DNA from: Jaapia argillacea MUCL 33604
Lineage: Eukaryota; Basidiomycota; Agaricomycetes; Jaapiales; Jaapiaceae
Assembly (NCBI GenBank): GCA_000697665.1
Contig: KL197712.1
Span: forward strand, 939,412 to 1,003,411
Direction of reading: 5' to 3'
DNA: 64,000 bases
Under the pieces are notes generated by a model. That model was not told the DNA's origin and did not search any database. It was given only the letters and a program-made list of their open reading frames with translations. Shown piece by piece: positions 23,462 to 34,073 of this stretch (position 1 is its first letter; the number at the start of each line of letters is the position of its first letter). Position numbers and translations under genes: made by a program.

Positions 23462-25138
23462 CTATGAGATGGATCCAACACTCACCGCAGTGTCCTCCTC
23501 GGCGTCCGAAAGGCCACAAAATAATTTTGAGTTTGTTGGCGAAATTCTAACATAAAATTGAAAGACTGAGAGTTAAACAAGAAAGATGGGTGCAGTCACA
23601 TACGTATAGATGCCAGGTCTATCCTTGATCTCTCCGACAGTGAAATTGGATTTTGTGGACGATTTTGAGCCTAGAAAGTTATAACCAATGATCATATCAC
23701 CCATGGGGTGGTAATACCTAGATGTACGCAGGAAACTGTGGAGTCGTTGTCTGTTCGCACCACACGTGAACATTTGTGTGCCGTCAAACCCACTCGTGAC
23801 TTCCCACTAAAACCAAACGGGATGATTAGCCTTTTGGCACTGTGTGTTGCTTCATAGAGAACGACGTACCACAGTCGTGCGATAGAGCTTGAATGTGGCA
23901 CAAAGAGGGGTGGAATCCCTAATTCCTGGAACGTGGACCAGAAGTCCCGAGTGCAAATGTTGGATGCGATAGCGACCATCATAAATCGGCCCCATCCACG
24001 CAAGGGTTTCAAACTCTTGGACTGCTGCTGCATCGTGGACAGAACGAACGATTCCTGCCTGGCGCCACCGGTGTGTCGCATCAACCACATTGTTGAGTGG
24101 TAAAGGGGCTGAAAGGGCTAAACATGGCGAGGGGCTATAATGAATATTAGGAGATTCCGCCATAACCATGTTGGCAGCTGGAGGTGTCGTCTGGAGGTCT
24201 TCCGCTTGACCGAAAGGGCCACCAAATTCTGCCATGGCCTCATTGGCAGCTGGAGATGTCGTCTGGAGGTCTTCCGCTTGACTGAAAGGGCCACCAAATT
24301 CTGCCATGGCCTCATTAACAGATGAAGGGGAGGCCGGTGTCTTCTGGAAGCCTTCCATTAGACTGAACTGGCCCTTGAGCTTCCCCGATACCTGGAGCTC
24401 GAAGATCTCCTCGATATACTTCGTGGCCGCTTCCAACTCGGAGTTACTCCACGCGGCGCGCTCAACAGCTGCCAGATGGGAGAAAGTTTGGAAGCGAAAA
24501 AAGGTCACGGCGTCCCATTCGTCCACTCCGCTCGACATCCTAGATTCGGCTAGGAACTCTGCAAACTTCGCGATCTGGCCCTCCCTGTGCATCACCTGGA
24601 ACCGACAGTGGTTGGATCCGATACACCTCACCAGGTTTCTCCATAGACATCCTGCATACCACCAACAGTTGTACGACCAAACCCTATACTCATCGGCTGT
24701 CTTTCCAATGACCTCGAGAAGAATTGCGATGTATCGGATATCGATGTCGGTACGATTCACTGCGATATGGGCGATTTGTCGATCATTCGAATGCTGAGCG
24801 GCGAGTGAACTGCTCCACATCGACACCGTGTCTCTACAATTCGACCCAAACCAAGAACCGAATATCTTGAACCAGGAATCGGTATCACGCTCGAGGCGAA
24901 GGGTGGTGTCGTAGATGGTATCAGGATTGGATTTGTCACCGAATGGGAGAAGGATATATTCGTGGGACGGGAAACGGGGTTCTTTCACCCAGCTGATTTC
25001 GCGAATGTAGACTTGTTTGGCAGCGTCCTCGAGAGAGGCGACCCACCGAACAAACTTCTCAAGCCTGATTTTTCCTGTCGCAGAGCGCCAGAGCTTTAGC
25101 CGACGGCGAGGAAAAGTGGGGAAAGGACCGTCGACCAT
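23462..25138 (-). CDS. Family copy F: NC/His head plus beta-trefoil-like tail, with internal 24-residue repeat
   Basis: Exons 25138-23870, 23806-23604 and 23546-23462 give about 518 residues, the longest of the set. The head matches D closely: VYIREISWVKEPRFPSHEYI, SNCRDTVSMWSSSLAAQHS, and YRVWSYNCWWYAGCLWRNL. The linker holds two copies of a 24-residue unit (NEAMAEFGGPFSQAEDLQTT...) not seen in siblings. The tail reads AWMGPIYDGRYRIQHLHSG, then WEVTSGFDGTQMFTCGANRQ, FTVGEIKDRPGIYTISP and LFCGLSDAEEDTAV. In the last motif the usual Trp is Cys. Introns match those of A, C and H. The coding frame is intact. Function is unknown. Confidence 0.86.
24171..24314 (-). repeat. 72-bp tandem duplication in the linker of copy F
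   Basis: Two near-identical 72-bp units (24171-24242, 24243-24314) encode 24 residues each. They differ by only a few bases, so the duplication is recent. Being a multiple of three, it keeps the frame. Confidence 0.85.
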
Positions 25139-25263
25139 AGCAGGGATTCAGGTCGTAAGGTGGTAGTTCAGGTGAGAGAGGCGTGAAAACCGTTTCGTGC
25201 CAGTGCAACGCTGTGTAAGTCATGGCCACCACGTTTAGCAGTGCCTCGTTCCTGGTAAGTAGC

Positions 25264-25281
25264 AGATAGATAGATAGATAC
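25264..25281. repeat. GATA microsatellite
   Basis: A short run of four to five GATA units lies in the 5' flank of copy F, just beyond the conserved promoter block. Confidence 0.8.
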
Positions 25282-25469
25282 AAGGTGTCTTGCGACATTG
25301 CTCCATCAAGAAATCCAGAGATAGCATCGAATGAGGTATTGAGCTGTAAATATGCAAGCCAGTAGGATTGGGACAAGCTGCGTAGCGCTAGACGCGTTGG
25401 AAATTCACGCGTGTCTGGTCGCAGAGTCCGTCAACGGAGTTCAGCATCCCTCCGTCACTACGTATAGGT

Positions 25470-26828
25470 ATGGCCACCTCAAACTCGACCTTGCCACCCC
25501 AGGATCATACAGGACTACAATCTCACAACATATCACAATCTCCAAGCCTAACAGCAGCCCAATCACTGCAACAGACATTCCAAAGCGCGCAACTTCACAT
25601 CCTTGAAGCCCGTTCCCAACTCGAAAGCAAGAAATTCGAGGAATTGGATGAATTCAACCACAGTGGTAACAAGAAACCTGGTGGGGGGACCTTCAAGGAT
25701 CCTGCTATCGTCGCGGCAGATGTTGCAGCTCATATGGTATGTCTCTCATCCCACCATACCATCCAGCCCCGTTCCTGTCTTAGTTATGGTAGATGACTGA
25801 CTGACAACACGGGTCGTGATGTTCACGCCAGTCATACCTCAACAAACTAAAATTCCAATACCTCGAGCAATTTGCCAAAGACAAGTACGTCAAAACCATC
25901 GTCAGTGATGATCCCCAACCCATCACCACCGATCAAACCGAAGAACTACGAGTGGTGAATGAGAAGAAGAAAGAGGCATTGAAGAGTGCTAAAGTCAAGT
26001 TGAATGAGAAATATGGAGATATCAGGGGTTTGGCTCCGTTTGTTGAACAAGGTATGCCCCCGACCGTATATCATCTTGCTATTCAATAAACATCACTGGA
26101 AATGTAGATTATCAAAAAGCCCAAGCCCTAACCTCCCAAGCCCACACCCTCTCCCAGCGTATCCTCGACGCCCGTCTTTCCCTCTCCCGTTTACGAGCGT
26201 CCCACCCTCCAACAGCCCGACTCACCATACCCGCAGCCGAATCACAACTAGATGAACAAACAGCCCAAATGGCCATTCTGGATGAAGAGTTGCAGGAGGT
26301 GAATAGGAAGGTTGAGGCGGTGAAGGAGAGAGTGCGAGAAGAGGGACGGAGGTCGGATCAATTGAAAGGGGAGAGAGCAGAGGTTGAGAGAGCGGTGAAG
26401 GAGCAAGGAGGGGGAGTGGAGGACGACAGAGTTGTTGGGCTATATGACTGGTGAGTCGTGAATTGTGAATCACTTTAATGGAGTGCTCAACCCTCGCTGG
26501 GTTTAGGTACACGGCCTCGTTGGCTTTACGCCAGTCCCTTCTCTCACTCGAAACACACCACTCGGTATCAGAGAACGAGCTCCACCTCACGTATTCCATT
26601 CCACCCCCCTCCACGTCTCCGCCCAATACAGAGCCTCGCCGAATAAAACTAACACTCTTATTTGTCCCAAACACCCGTCAACTCGCTAATGCCGTCGTGG
26701 AAGGAGACGGGTTAGAGGATGTGGGAGACGTGATAGATGTACATATAGGAGCCAACGATGTTCCAGGGTTGATCGGTGCCGTATTGGCGAGAGCGAGAGC
26801 TGGGTGGAGAGATGAGTTGAACTCATGA
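25470..26828 (+). CDS. SOS7: Kinetochore protein Sos7-like coiled-coil protein
   Basis: Sos7 (fission yeast; Kre28/Zwint group) binds Spc7/KNL1 at the outer kinetochore. Exons 25470-25736, 25832-26051, 26108-26450 and 26507-26828 give about 383 residues, all in frame. Motifs include SLQQTFQSAQLHILEARSQL, AIVAADVAAHMSYLNKLKFQ, YLEQFAKDKYVKTI, NEKKKEALKSAKVKLNEKYG and LAPFVEQDYQKAQ. A long coiled coil follows (LDEELQEVNRKVEAVKERV and on to about residue 265). The C-terminal third (LKLTLLF-type strands, VIDVHIGANDVPGLIGAVLA) resembles an RWD-like end. I recognise the Sos7 N-terminal coiled-coil pattern from memory. The assignment is good but not certain. Confidence 0.7.
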
Positions 26829-27305
26829 CGCATGATGGTGGACGGGCTATTTCAGCTTGAGCCGTTGTATTTGGGCCGGACGGAAGGGAGGCTTCACAAC
26901 CACGTCGACAAGGAGAGTCGTTCGATTGTGAGCATCCACCGCCCAGATTTGGCTGCATCCTTGCGATGTCGCCTGAGATCGTGCTGTAGTATATCTTGAT
27001 TGTATTTTCTGTTTGTGTGTATTATCCAGGAGCATGGATGTAGAGTATCCTGTCCTGGTTCGCAGCTTCAAGCTTCAACATTTCAGCTGGCATCCAAGGC
27101 TGGTAGACAATAGAATTTGGGAAGGGCTAATGGAAGAGAGCTATGCTTCGTGATTGCGTATGTCGGCGGAGGGATTGGATAATTGTGGGAATAACATACC
27201 ATTTATGGTAGCTAAACCTATACAGTTCATGCCCAGTTTGTCCACCGCCACCATCCTCACCATTCACACCACCCAAAGTCACATCCTCCTCAAGACCCGT
27301 TCAAA
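26829..27305. other. Intergenic between SOS7-like gene and RPL43
   Basis: This is the terminator side of the Sos7-like gene and the promoter of RPL43. A pyrimidine-rich run with CCACCC-like motifs lies just before the RPL43 start (27240-27303), typical for ribosomal protein genes. No gene was found. Confidence 0.5.
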
Positions 27306-27895
27306 ATGGTGAGCCACCCATCCTACCCGTCCTCAATATGGAGCGACGCTGAACGTATGATCGTAGACCAAACGTACCCGCAAAGTTGGTGTGACCGGAA
27401 AGTACGGAACGGCAAGTATTCCACCACTGAGCATTGTATCGTTGGAAGCTCATCGTCCGTGGATTGGGGTTGTATAGCGTTACGGTGCCTCCCTGCGTAA
27501 GCAGGTCAAAAAGGTGCGTTCATCCTCCAAATTTTGCGTCTTGAGACGGACGATCTAAACTGTTGGATTCTTGACAGATGGAAATCACCCAACACGCACG
27601 TTACACCTGCACGTTCTGCGGCAAGGTGGGTCTAACCTCCCTAACCATCGAACGATTGGTCTTCGTCGACTAACATGGGATGTAGGACTCGGTGAAGCGT
27701 TCAGCAGTCGGGATCTGGAATTGCAAGGCGTGCAAAAAGGTCATCGCCGGCGGTGCATGGACCGTCTCAACAACCGCTGCTGCTACCGTCCGCAGGCGAG
27801 TGCCTTTCCGATCCTTGACCTTTTCCCCCACGAGATGCTAACGACGGATTTCTTACAGCACGATTCGTCGGCTGCGTGAAATCACCGAGGCATGA
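27306..27895 (+). CDS. RPL43: 60S ribosomal protein eL43 (L37a)
   Basis: eL43 is a zinc-binding protein of the large ribosomal subunit. Six exons (27306-27308, 27367-27411, 27478-27513, 27578-27625, 27686-27795, 27859-27895) give exactly 92 residues, the family length. The protein reads [20 protein letters not shown] at the start. The zinc site is CTFCGK with NCKACKK (C-x2-C pairs). The end reads [12 protein letters not shown]. The first exon carries only the start ATG. Introns 2 and 5 begin with GC (GCAAGT at 27412, GCGAGT at 27796), not GT. The protein is only correct if these GC-AG introns are used. The other introns are GT-AG. High expression is expected. Confidence 0.96.
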
Positions 27896-28203
27896 GCCTT
27901 TACACGAGTAGATTCTGCAGTCGCTGGTTGTTTTGTTATATTCTGCATCCTTTTCGCGCATCCTTCAAGCACCATGAATATAGGTTCCATGCACTATGAC
28001 ATTCTGGTTGTGCTCCAATTTTCTGTGCTTGTCCACGTCCACCCAATGTTATCGATCATATCTAAGAAATAACGATCAGTTCAAATAGCCCACAAAATGT
28101 GAGATTAAATCGCGAGGGAAAGGCTTCCGCCATTTATTGGCAACACAGAATACAACGAGGTGCAGATAAATACTGGGTATCGCAGGAGGAGGTTAACCAA
28201 ATC

Positions 28204-29756
28204 TCAACCGTGTACAAAGACTTCGCCGTCATCGTCGTCGTTGGGGCTTTCACCCTTTTTCTCTTCATCATCTCCGTCTTCCTCGTCGTCATCCTCCTCA
28301 CTGTCCTCCTCGCTCTCATCTTCTTCATGAAACGTCAGCGAGATATACTCATCCCCAAGCTGCGCATCTTCAGCCGAAACAGCAGGCTGAAAACTCGAAG
28401 GAGAGTCAGTCGCAACAGAGGAATCAGAGTCGACTTTCTGTGATACAGTCACAGAGGCAGCAAGTCCAGTTTGAGGCTGCTTCACACTTGAAGATGAAGC
28501 CGAGGCAGCAGGCTTGCGGTTCCGATTGGCACGAATGACGTGCGGAAGTTTGCATCCCTTGGTTTGACAAGCCCCCTTCTCCGCGAAGTCGGGGCACTCC
28601 CGAACATGGTTCTTGTCGCAATCAAGGCCCTTGTCGCAATAGCCCAATACTGCAAAGTCGCGACAAACACCTTGACGGGGTCCGAGGCGGACGTGCGGGA
28701 AAGGACAAGTTTCCCCTCGAGTGCAACGTCCGTTGTTGGCAAAGTGCATACAGAGAGGCGTTCTTTGAGGTGTCGGATCGTGTGAGAGATTGCAGGTCTC
28801 GGCGTTGTTTGGGCATGTGCCTTGGAGGAAGGGCCAACATATGGCGATCTTGTCGGGGTTGTGTTGATACATACATGTAAGACCACGAGAGCATGCTCCT
28901 GTTGATATGATCACAAAAAGCAATGAGAAGTTAGTTTGCAACAGCGAGGGTGGTTGCTCAGAGGTTGGCGACGGTTTGATGGCAAGTGATGTCGCACCTG
29001 TGGTCGTAAATTGCGGGCATGGCTTGTCAGAATATCGGCGCTTGGGTTGCTTCCTTGGTCTGCGAAATTAATTAAATTGGGAAAACTTGCGATTCGGAGT
29101 GACTGGACGGACTGATAGGGTCTAACGTTGTTGTTGAGTGTCATGTTACGATTACCTGGACGAGGTCGGGCGGAAGACTTGGACTTGTAAACACGGCTGG
29201 TATTGACGAGATGTCCAGCGTCATCCCTCCTGTATTTCGAGTGGGGCGGGCGGGGCCTTGAGGGAGGCTTCGCTGGCCCCGATGATATAGGCTTGGGAAC
29301 TGCATCCAGATATTGTCAAAAAATAGAAGGGGTTGGGAGACCGACCCCGACGAAGAGGCGACATTGAGATAAGCGGTCAGACTCACGGTCTTTGCGCACC
29401 AACGACCTGCCAGAGGATTCGAATGCGACGCCGCCGATGACGACTTCTCGCTTTTCCGTGGTCGTTGTGGGCACCAAAGCTTGGGGCTTGAAGGGAGGTG
29501 GTGTTGGGCGAGAAGCCGACGCCGGTGGCCGGGTTGGTATTGACTTGCTTGGGGGCTTGTAGTTTGGGTTTACATAGACGTTGCTTCGGGGTCGAGCTGC
29601 GGAATGGACTGTTGGTTGTGGTGTTGTTTTAGCCCTGTTGATGGCTCCTGCAGGCAAGATGAGCCGATTTCTGGATCCGAGAAAAGGGGCAATAGTACCT
29701 CGTAGTCTTGCTATCTCGAGTTTGAGTGCTGCTTCTGATGTTGATGGGCGATCCAT
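28204..29756 (-). CDS. Five-finger CCCH zinc-finger protein, ZC3H3/Red5-like
   Basis: This group acts in nuclear mRNA 3'-end processing, export or RNA elimination. The start is MDRPSTSEAALKLEIARL at 29756. A first exon (to about 29397) ends with GVAFESSGRSLVRKD, a motif shared with ZC3H3. Two further short exons (about 29299-29156 and around 29128-28990) lead to DKPCPQFTTTGACSRGLTCM. Five tandem C-x6/8-C-x4/5-C-x3-H fingers follow: ACSRGLTCMYQH, CWPFLQGTCPNNAETCNLSH, CMHFANNGRCTRGETCPFPH, CRDFAVLGYCDKGLDCDKNH and CPDFAEKGACQTKGCKLPH. The C-terminus has a Ser-rich linker and a strongly acidic stretch of Glu and Asp (about 28220-28320), ending EVFVHG. Five fingers in this order is the ZC3H3 arrangement. 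The exact boundary of the third exon is uncertain. Confidence 0.82.
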
Positions 29757-30197
29757 GTTGTTGTCGTCGTTGTCAGTGATTGAGGGGATGAATCATGTCA
29801 GTTCTGGCTTTACGCCACGAGCAACAATATCGTCAAATAGCGTCAGCCACCGCGTCAGTCACCGACTGACGCCTTGGATTGAACCAAGGTATTCGCGCAA
29901 GAAATGACAACCTTGCCCAAACCTTGCCAGTTCAAGTTTTTCGATTTGCAGTGTCCAAGAATCGAATTGCAACCGCCGAATGTCGCTCTTGATATTGGAG
30001 GGCAGACGACATCCAGTATAAATGATGAAAATACAGAGTTACATATGGGTTGGGCGACGTCCTTCTGAAACGACCAACCATTCAAACGTTCTCCTTTCAA
30101 TCCTCCGACGCCGACAATATTCTTGTCTTCAATTCTGACGTCCGGTGCCGACCATTCATTCTTCTACATAACAATACGCCCCTCTATTCTGACCTCT
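29757..30197. other. Intergenic, promoter of the CCCH gene
   Basis: It lies between the stop of the cytidylyltransferase-like gene and the start of the CCCH gene, both on the minus strand. No coding frame with splice support was seen. A direct repeat CGTCAGCCACCG / CGTCAGTCACCG occurs near 29841-29865. Confidence 0.45.
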
Positions 30198-31151
30198 TTA
30201 TATGCCAATGCCAAAAATGTCGATGGAAGGTTCTGGGACCTCATGATCCTCATCCCTCTCCACAACGGGGATTGGGGAGTGATATACTTGAGGAGTAGCG
30301 ACAGGTCGAACATTCACAAGCGCAGTCAGTCCCGATGTTCTCCGTGTTGGAATGATTTTCCCTTCGTCCCAAAGGTCAGTTGTTCACCTGCGCCAAATGA
30401 ATTCGATGAACTCACCTAGACTTTTCAGATGGTCATATCCTCGTAGTCTCACTCTATCGCATGCAGGATCCACAGAGGTACCCTCATCCAACGCCACGAC
30501 GTCAATCCCACGCTGTTGCAGAAAATGCTCGGTAATGACCCAGGGCGCATCTTCCACCACTTCGTCCACCCAGCGACAATGCCGCACAACCTCACACCGC
30601 TCCAGCTGTGGCAACGTCGTAGGCGAGCTGTACAGCTGGCATAGGTCGTCCGCGAACACCCCGACCATCAGGTGGACCATTGGGAAGGCCAGCTTCGCTT
30701 GTCGAAATTGTAACGCATGCCTACACGTAAGCAACATCAACTTTGAGTTTCCACTAGGGTTCAAACTCATCACTCGCCCTGCGCTGAAGCCGTCGAATAA
30801 CCCGTCCACATATACGGTCACCCTCTTCCTCTCGCTCTCGCTTACAAGCCTTCCGTTTCCCGACCCCTCAAGCGCGCGTCTTACGTATCCTTGTATATCT
30901 TCAGCGCTTAGAGAGACAGTTTTAAGTCTCTCCTTGGTGGCTTCTGTCGGAGCAGGTTCACGAATGACTACCGGTGTGACTCCCACGTGGCCAAGGTCGT
31001 CTATGCTAGATTCGAGCGATCTGCCTCCGTTCGAGATAATGTCATAGTCGTTAAAGTCATCGCTCACGACTGAAGGAGTGTACGATGTTGTAGGCATTTG
31101 GCCCGTGGAAGAGATGTACTGCTCCTCCTCTGCACGAGGCAGTCGGGCCAT
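30198..31151 (-). CDS. Divergent choline-phosphate cytidylyltransferase-like protein
   Basis: The family makes CDP-choline in the Kennedy pathway. Exons 31151-30778, 30720-30416 and 30361-30198 give about 280 residues from MARLPRAEEE; a start 14 codons upstream (31193) is possible. The core reads RVTVYVDGLFDGFSAGHALQ, QAKLAFPMVHLMVGVFADD, RCEVVRHCRWVDEVVEDAPW, DVVALDEGTSVDPACD, and GKIIPTRRTSGLTAL. CRWVDEVV and the RTxG-type motif are clear CCT signatures. Two things are odd. The HxGH nucleotide-binding signature (FHLGH in classic enzymes) is FSAGH, so the first His is lost. The C-terminal lipid-binding helix region is absent; yeast Pct1 is over 400 residues. Intron 1 begins GCGAGT and ends AG, and only this splice restores AGHALQFR. 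It may be a paralogue with weakened activity. Confidence 0.8.
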
Positions 31152-32135
31152 TCGCTCTTCAGGCTGGTGATGTAAGCAAACATTCACACACACTTCCCTC
31201 GGGCTTTTTGATCAACGACTGATTCGACCTCTCTTTCCAGCACGAACTCGCGACCTACCTTCTCGATCAGTGTTGGCGACGAGTCACCGTACTTGCCGCT
31301 AACCGCTTACATCCGTGGTCTAATTCGCTATCTGTCTATGATCCTCGCACGAGTTAGGAGCTGAGTCCATTGGCCACAAACTGTCACGATCGACGCTTGG
31401 TACATCGGCTTCATCCTCCGGAATCTGGGCTCGACCCTGTTCCAAGACCTGATAGCTCCCAGCTATCGCCAACCATCTCTACGCTGTTGCAGTCGTTACT
31501 TGCCAATCATATACGGAACCCCCATCCGTCGTTGCCAGTGAGGAGCAAAGGTCAATTCAAAATTGATGTTTCTTGCCCGCCAGGACACACTTACTAATCG
31601 GTTTAGCCTTAGCGTTTCTCTTCTCGGTGCCCTGAATGGGCTGAATCACTCCACTGTTTCGCCCCAAGACACAGGGCTTTCGACTCCTTCCCTCCCCACG
31701 GCCCCTCTCTCGGCGATGCAGGCCTAGTTTTTCCACAGTTCATCTTTGGAGGAACGACCCTTCGGCATTCCTTTTGTGCCACTTGGCTCCAATGATGTCA
31801 TTTCATTGGAAGTGGGTGTCACAAATCGATTGTACGTTCTCGATAGTGCAGGTTCCGTATTTCACATTTGAACTTCCTCACTTCCTTGGATGCAAGAAAT
31901 GAATATGTAGTATTGACGGAGTGGAAGCTGGGGCTACTTATGATGGATCTAATATATAACAGCAAGTAGGAAGAAAGCGACTGCTAAGTATGATTGAGCG
32001 AGGAAGTAGAGAGGAAGCAAGGAATGATGGACAGAAATATGACATATGCACAGTGTTGAGAGAGTTTGTTAGACCATCCAGTAGAAAAGGAAAGGAAATG
32101 TCGACTAATTTATGACGCCATACAGAATGGACGTC
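31152..32135. other. Intergenic, about 1 kb, no gene
   Basis: It holds the promoter side of the cytidylyltransferase-like gene and the 3' flank of the F-box gene. The part from 31850 to 32100 is AT-richer. No coding or repeat signal was found. Confidence 0.5.
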
Positions 32136-34073
32136 CTAGCTGCGCGAGCCCAACAGATTTGGCCAACGACTATAACACCCAACAACTTCGTTCACCCAAA
32201 CATCTTCCAACACTGGGCCAGCCCGCCTCAAGTCTCGATATAACCGCCAAGCGTCAAACTCGTTCCGATCGAAAGCTTCACGATCACCATAGCTGGGCTT
32301 GGGTTGAGCGAGTTCAAGTGTGTGGAGTTGCGGAAGTTTGCGTATGTACGGAAGTATGGACATACGGATGGCCTTCAACTCGCTTTGAGCCTCAACCCTA
32401 ATGCATATTTTAAGAAAGAAACGTACCTGAAACTGGGCACCAGGACCAACTTCAAAAAGCAGGTGCTCGAGCTGGGGAAGATGTTTCACGAGAGTCTTGA
32501 ATGCGCTAACAGGCAAGTGTCCTCTCAATTCCAACGATATCAAAGGGCCAGTGGAACCTGAAAGGCTCTCAAAGAGCTCCTTCAACCCATCTTCGCTCTC
32601 CGACATCGTCGCTGGGATATCGAATCGGACTTCCTTGAGAGGTCGGCCGGGTATGAGGTGGGGTATCGGTACTCTACCCCATGATTCCAATCTGGGCAGG
32701 GCATCTGGGTTGAATGCTAGAGCCAATATCTCATGCGTGCGGGTAGATGGGAGTCGGAGATGGCGAAGGTGTGATTGGCTCGTGAGGAATGAGATGAGGC
32801 TGGGGAGAGGGAGGTCAAGCTCTGGGCTGCTTCCTTCCCGGAGAATGAGGGATTGTAATCCGAAAGTGCAATGGGCGAAGATGTCGACTTGGATTTCGGA
32901 TGGGGTGCTGAATGTGGGGAGGTTTAAATCGAGATGGGTCAGGGCGCAGAGTTGGATGAGGACGAGGCGAAGGATGCGGAGGGATGGTTCGAGTAGTACG
33001 ACAGAATGAAGGTCGGCGCGGAGGGTGCGAACGTGACGCCCTAGGTTTGGCTTCTGAAGGATTGTTCGGAAGAAGAGTAATGTGCAAGGTTCGGATGGTG
33101 GCGACGTCGGAGATGTGGATGATGGAGGGTTCTTAGGTGCTGGGTGTTCAGGTAGGTGGATGTCGCGATACAGGAAGTGTTGGGCTAGAGCTAGTAATCG
33201 GTGGTTACCGACAAGACAGAGGGCCCGGATGGAAGAAATTGGGCTTGGAGGTTTATCGCCATTATTTATCGCTGGGGGGCGACGAGAATAGAGGATGTGT
33301 TCGAATATGTCGAGGAAAATCTCGTCTGGAAGAGATAGGAGAGGGAACGGGTTATCTTTGGGTAAGGACGACAATCGACTTGAACACTCCCCGGCCACTA
33401 CCGGTGACGAGGGGTTTGTCTTGGATGGGCTCGGTGCCTCTCCGGTGTCTGGAGTGACGCTCCGAGGAATTTGGGGGGATATACAGGGAAATGGAATGTC
33501 CTCCATCGGACAAGGACCCGCTCCCGCTCCGTCGCTTCCCTTGCACTCATCAGACGCTGCTCTGAGCCTGGCAAGTGACGGGTAAGACCTCATACTCTTA
33601 TCTTCCACGCCAGAATACTCTTCGGCACCTTCGCCGCTAGTTCGCTCGTTGCGCCCCGCGAGAGTTCCGATTGAGGATTCGGAGCAATGCTTCCCCAAAT
33701 AGTCAGGGATGATCGCCATAGCCTTTCCAGAGACAGGTCCTCCATCAATCGCAGACTCTTCCGACTGCTCTATTGCAGAGCTGAGAGATTGTGTGTCGAC
33801 CTCGAGGACAGCGACTGGCTGATCCGATCGCCCTTCTCTGTTCGCATGACTGACGGAACGTCGGACCGCCTCTCCTGGGGCCACCAAGGATGGAGTTGGG
33901 GCCTTTTCGTCCGTCTTTGATTCGGGATAGGAGGTCTGTGGAGGATGGTTCGAGTGGAGTCGGGAGACGAGGGAGGATATGCTTGCAGAGATTCCACTCT
34001 TTCTGGAGCGTCTAGGCTGCTTCGCCTTGTTCTTCCCGGGTTCCCGTGAGGTGGACTTCATGGGAGAAAACAT
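32136..34073 (-). CDS. F-box protein with leucine-rich C-terminal region
   Basis: F-box proteins pick substrates for SCF ubiquitin ligases by binding Skp1. One open frame from MFSPMKSTSREP gives 645 residues. The first 230 residues are basic, then Ser/Pro-rich and probably disordered. The F-box follows at about residues 240-290: NPFPLLSLPDEIFLDIFEHI, with ALCLVGNHRLLALAQHFLY. After it come irregular leucine-rich strands (VRTLRADLHSVVLLEPSLRI, LTHLDLNLPTF, HLRHLRLPST, LISLELRGHL, LHTLELAQP). GTACGT near 32433 could be a donor of a very short intron, but the frame is open across it, so I keep one exon. Agaricomycetes carry hundreds of such F-box genes. The substrate is unknown. Confidence 0.82.
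   Translation of the reverse strand: MFSPMKSTSREPGKNKAKQPRRSRKSGISASISSLVSRLHSNHPPQTSYPESKTDEKAPTPSLVAPGEAVRRSVSHANREGRSDQPVAVLEVDTQSLSSAIEQSEESAIDGGPVSGKAMAIIPDYLGKHCSESSIGTLAGRNERTSGEGAEEYSGVEDKSMRSYPSLARLRAASDECKGSDGAGAGPCPMEDIPFPCISPQIPRSVTPDTGEAPSPSKTNPSSPVVAGECSSRLSSLPKDNPFPLLSLPDEIFLDIFEHILYSRRPPAINNGDKPPSPISSIRALCLVGNHRLLALAQHFLYRDIHLPEHPAPKNPPSSTSPTSPPSEPCTLLFFRTILQKPNLGRHVRTLRADLHSVVLLEPSLRILRLVLIQLCALTHLDLNLPTFSTPSEIQVDIFAHCTFGLQSLILREGSSPELDLPLPSLISFLTSQSHLRHLRLPSTRTHEILALAFNPDALPRLESWGRVPIPHLIPGRPLKEVRFDIPATMSESEDGLKELFESLSGSTGPLISLELRGHLPVSAFKTLVKHLPQLEHLLFEVGPGAQFQVRFFLKICIRVEAQSELKAIRMSILPYIRKLPQLHTLELAQPKPSYGDREAFDRNEFDAWRLYRDLRRAGPVLEDVWVNEVVGCYSRWPNLLGSRS

Noticed and set aside
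25264-25281. GATA repeat as a possible CRISPR-like or regulatory array
   Set aside because: It is a simple microsatellite with no spacers, in a fungal genome.
32497-33009. Plus-strand frame opposite the F-box gene
   Set aside because: Arg/Ser-rich shadow of the leucine-rich coding strand.
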